From Streptosporangiaceae bacterium (GTDB lineage Bacteria; Actinomycetota; Actinomycetes; Streptosporangiales; Streptosporangiaceae), in the NCBI GenBank assembly GCA_030045215.1, contig JASIBJ010000395.1, forward strand, positions 1-7,061: a stretch of 7,061 nt of DNA, read 5' to 3'. The position numbers and the translations under genes are program-made. The notes beneath the pieces are model-generated. The model saw only the letters and a list, made by a program, of their open reading frames with translations, did not search any database and was not told the DNA's origin. The first letter of the stretch is position 1; the number at the start of each line of letters is the position of its first letter. Shown piece after piece: positions 6,462-7,061 of the stretch.

Positions 6462-7061
6462 TCAGCCGCTGAGTTCGGAGTAGATCTGCTCTGCCACCGA
6501 CGGCACCACATCGGAGTCCGTCACGGCCGGCTTCTCGAAGTTCTGCGAGTAGAAGTCGGCCGCCTCGACCGGGTCGCCGATGCCGTTGAGCTGCTGCACC
6601 AGCGACTGCCCGATCTCGCTGGAGTTGTAGTACAGCAGGTCCGATAGCTGCGTCATCATGTCCTGCGCGGCATTACCCGTGATGATGTTCGCGTTGGGCG
6701 CGGCCGAACCGATCGGCGTCCAGCCGATCAGGCCCCCGCCGCCGGTCCCGACCGACTCGGGGTTGCCGGCCGACTCGCCGTCCACGCACGAGGCAACCCC
6801 GGCGGCCGCGGCGTCCGAGTAGCCGTTCTCGACCAGGTACTGGCCAACGGCCAGCAGGTAGTTACCGCTGGAGATGTCCTGCTGCACCGCTGCGCTCAGG
6901 CTCGCCGAGCTAGATCCCGACGACTGGGACTGCGCTGAGGCCTGCTGGCCGCCCGCGCTCTGCTGGCCGCCCGCGCTCTGCTGGCCGCCCGCGCTCTGCT
7001 GGCCGCCCGCGCTCTGCTGGCCGCCCGCGCCCTGCTGGCCGCCCGCGCCCTGCTGGCCGCC
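6462..7061 (-). CDS. protein with phage-tail-type lysozyme domain behind a Gly/Gln-rich repeat linker (5' end beyond right edge)
   Basis: The frame is open from the right edge to a TGA at 6464-6462, giving the last 199 codons. The first 40 or so visible residues are copies of a GGQQ-containing hexapeptide, followed by a Ser/Gln/Ala stretch up to about residue 58. The rest (about 62-199) resembles the phage tail lysozyme family (peptidoglycan-cleaving muramidase-like domain). It has a helix ending YLVENGYSDAAAAGVAS, then CVDGESAGNPESVG with E96 of the visible part as probable catalytic Glu, then GGGGLIGWTP, matching the family pattern G-x-x-x-x-E-S-x-x-N-P ... G-x-G-x-I-x-W-T. A GTG at 6887 could be read as a start, but it has no ribosome binding site and the repeat frame continues unbroken through it. 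The protein is probably exported, with a signal peptide in the missing part; that is inference. It may act in cell-wall turnover or be prophage-derived. No phage genes are visible here. Confidence 0.75.
   Translation of the reverse strand, partial: GGQQGAGGQQGAGGQQSAGGQQSAGGQQSAGGQQSAGGQQASAQSQSSGSSSASLSAAVQQDISSGNYLLAVGQYLVENGYSDAAAAGVASCVDGESAGNPESVGTGGGGLIGWTPIGSAAPNANIITGNAAQDMMTQLSDLLYYNSSEIGQSLVQQLNGIGDPVEAADFYSQNFEKPAVTDSDVVPSVAEQIYSELSG
6942..7061 (-). repeat. 18-bp in-frame tandem repeat encoding (S/G)AGGQQ, at least 6.7 copies
   Basis: The plus-strand unit CTGCTGGCCGCCCGCGCT occurs four times identically (6942-6959, 6960-6977, 6978-6995, 6996-7013). It then occurs twice with a final C instead of T (7014-7031, 7032-7049), and a 12-base partial copy reaches the window end. 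On the coding (minus) strand each unit reads Ser/Gly-Ala-Gly-Gly-Gln-Gln, so copy changes keep the frame. The near absence of silent differences points to recent expansion or homogenisation. The total copy number is unknown because the array is cut by the window edge. Confidence 0.97.

Noticed and set aside
6885..6887. GTG at 6887 as the true start of the lysozyme-domain gene
   Set aside because: There is no ribosome binding site before it, and the same frame stays open through a codon-structured Gly/Gln repeat to the window edge.
6942..7061. CRISPR array
   Set aside because: The units are contiguous 18-mers without spacers and keep a protein reading frame, so this is a coding minisatellite.

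Overview
The window is GC-rich, with the codon usage and gene order of a high-GC Actinomycetota chromosome. The best marker is the leftward block dxr - rip1-type site-2 protease - ispG, which matches the order seen in Mycobacterium tuberculosis (Rv2870c-Rv2869c-Rv2868c) and is widespread in actinobacteria. Genus cannot be fixed from this window.

Left part (1-2862, minus strand): an operon for the non-mevalonate (MEP) isoprenoid pathway. It is read from right to left: dxr (DXP reductoisomerase), then a membrane zinc metalloprotease of the RseP/Rip1 family that starts inside the dxr stop codon (ATGA overlap), then, after 24 bases, the first 101 codons of ispG (HMBPP synthase), which runs off the left edge. 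Two MEP enzymes therefore flank an envelope-stress intramembrane protease.

Middle (about 2863-5418, plus strand): a divergent control region of about 100 bases separates dxr from a class II DAHP synthase, the first step of the shikimate pathway. Its four metal ligands are present at the same spacing as in the M. tuberculosis enzyme. Between the likely promoter and the DAHP synthase start lies a possible 17-codon leader ORF that overlaps the start codon by ATGA. Downstream is a cytoplasmic glycerophosphodiester phosphodiesterase, apparently read from a leaderless extended -10 promoter.

Right part (5419-7061): a 12-bp perfect inverted repeat lies between the convergent phosphodiesterase gene and a minus-strand gene. 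That gene encodes a fusion of a degenerate pterin-carbinolamine-dehydratase-like domain and a glyoxalase/VOC domain. Beyond a 219-base intergenic stretch with a very strong intrinsic terminator (20-bp perfect stem, TTT loop) lies the 3' part of another minus-strand gene. It encodes a phage-tail-type lysozyme domain behind a Gly/Gln/Ala/Ser linker built from at least six and two-thirds 18-bp tandem repeats that run off the right edge.

Most of the window is conserved housekeeping sequence. The less ordinary items are the repeat-linker lysozyme, the PCD-like/VOC fusion, and the leaderless or coupled start signals around the DAHP synthase and phosphodiesterase genes.
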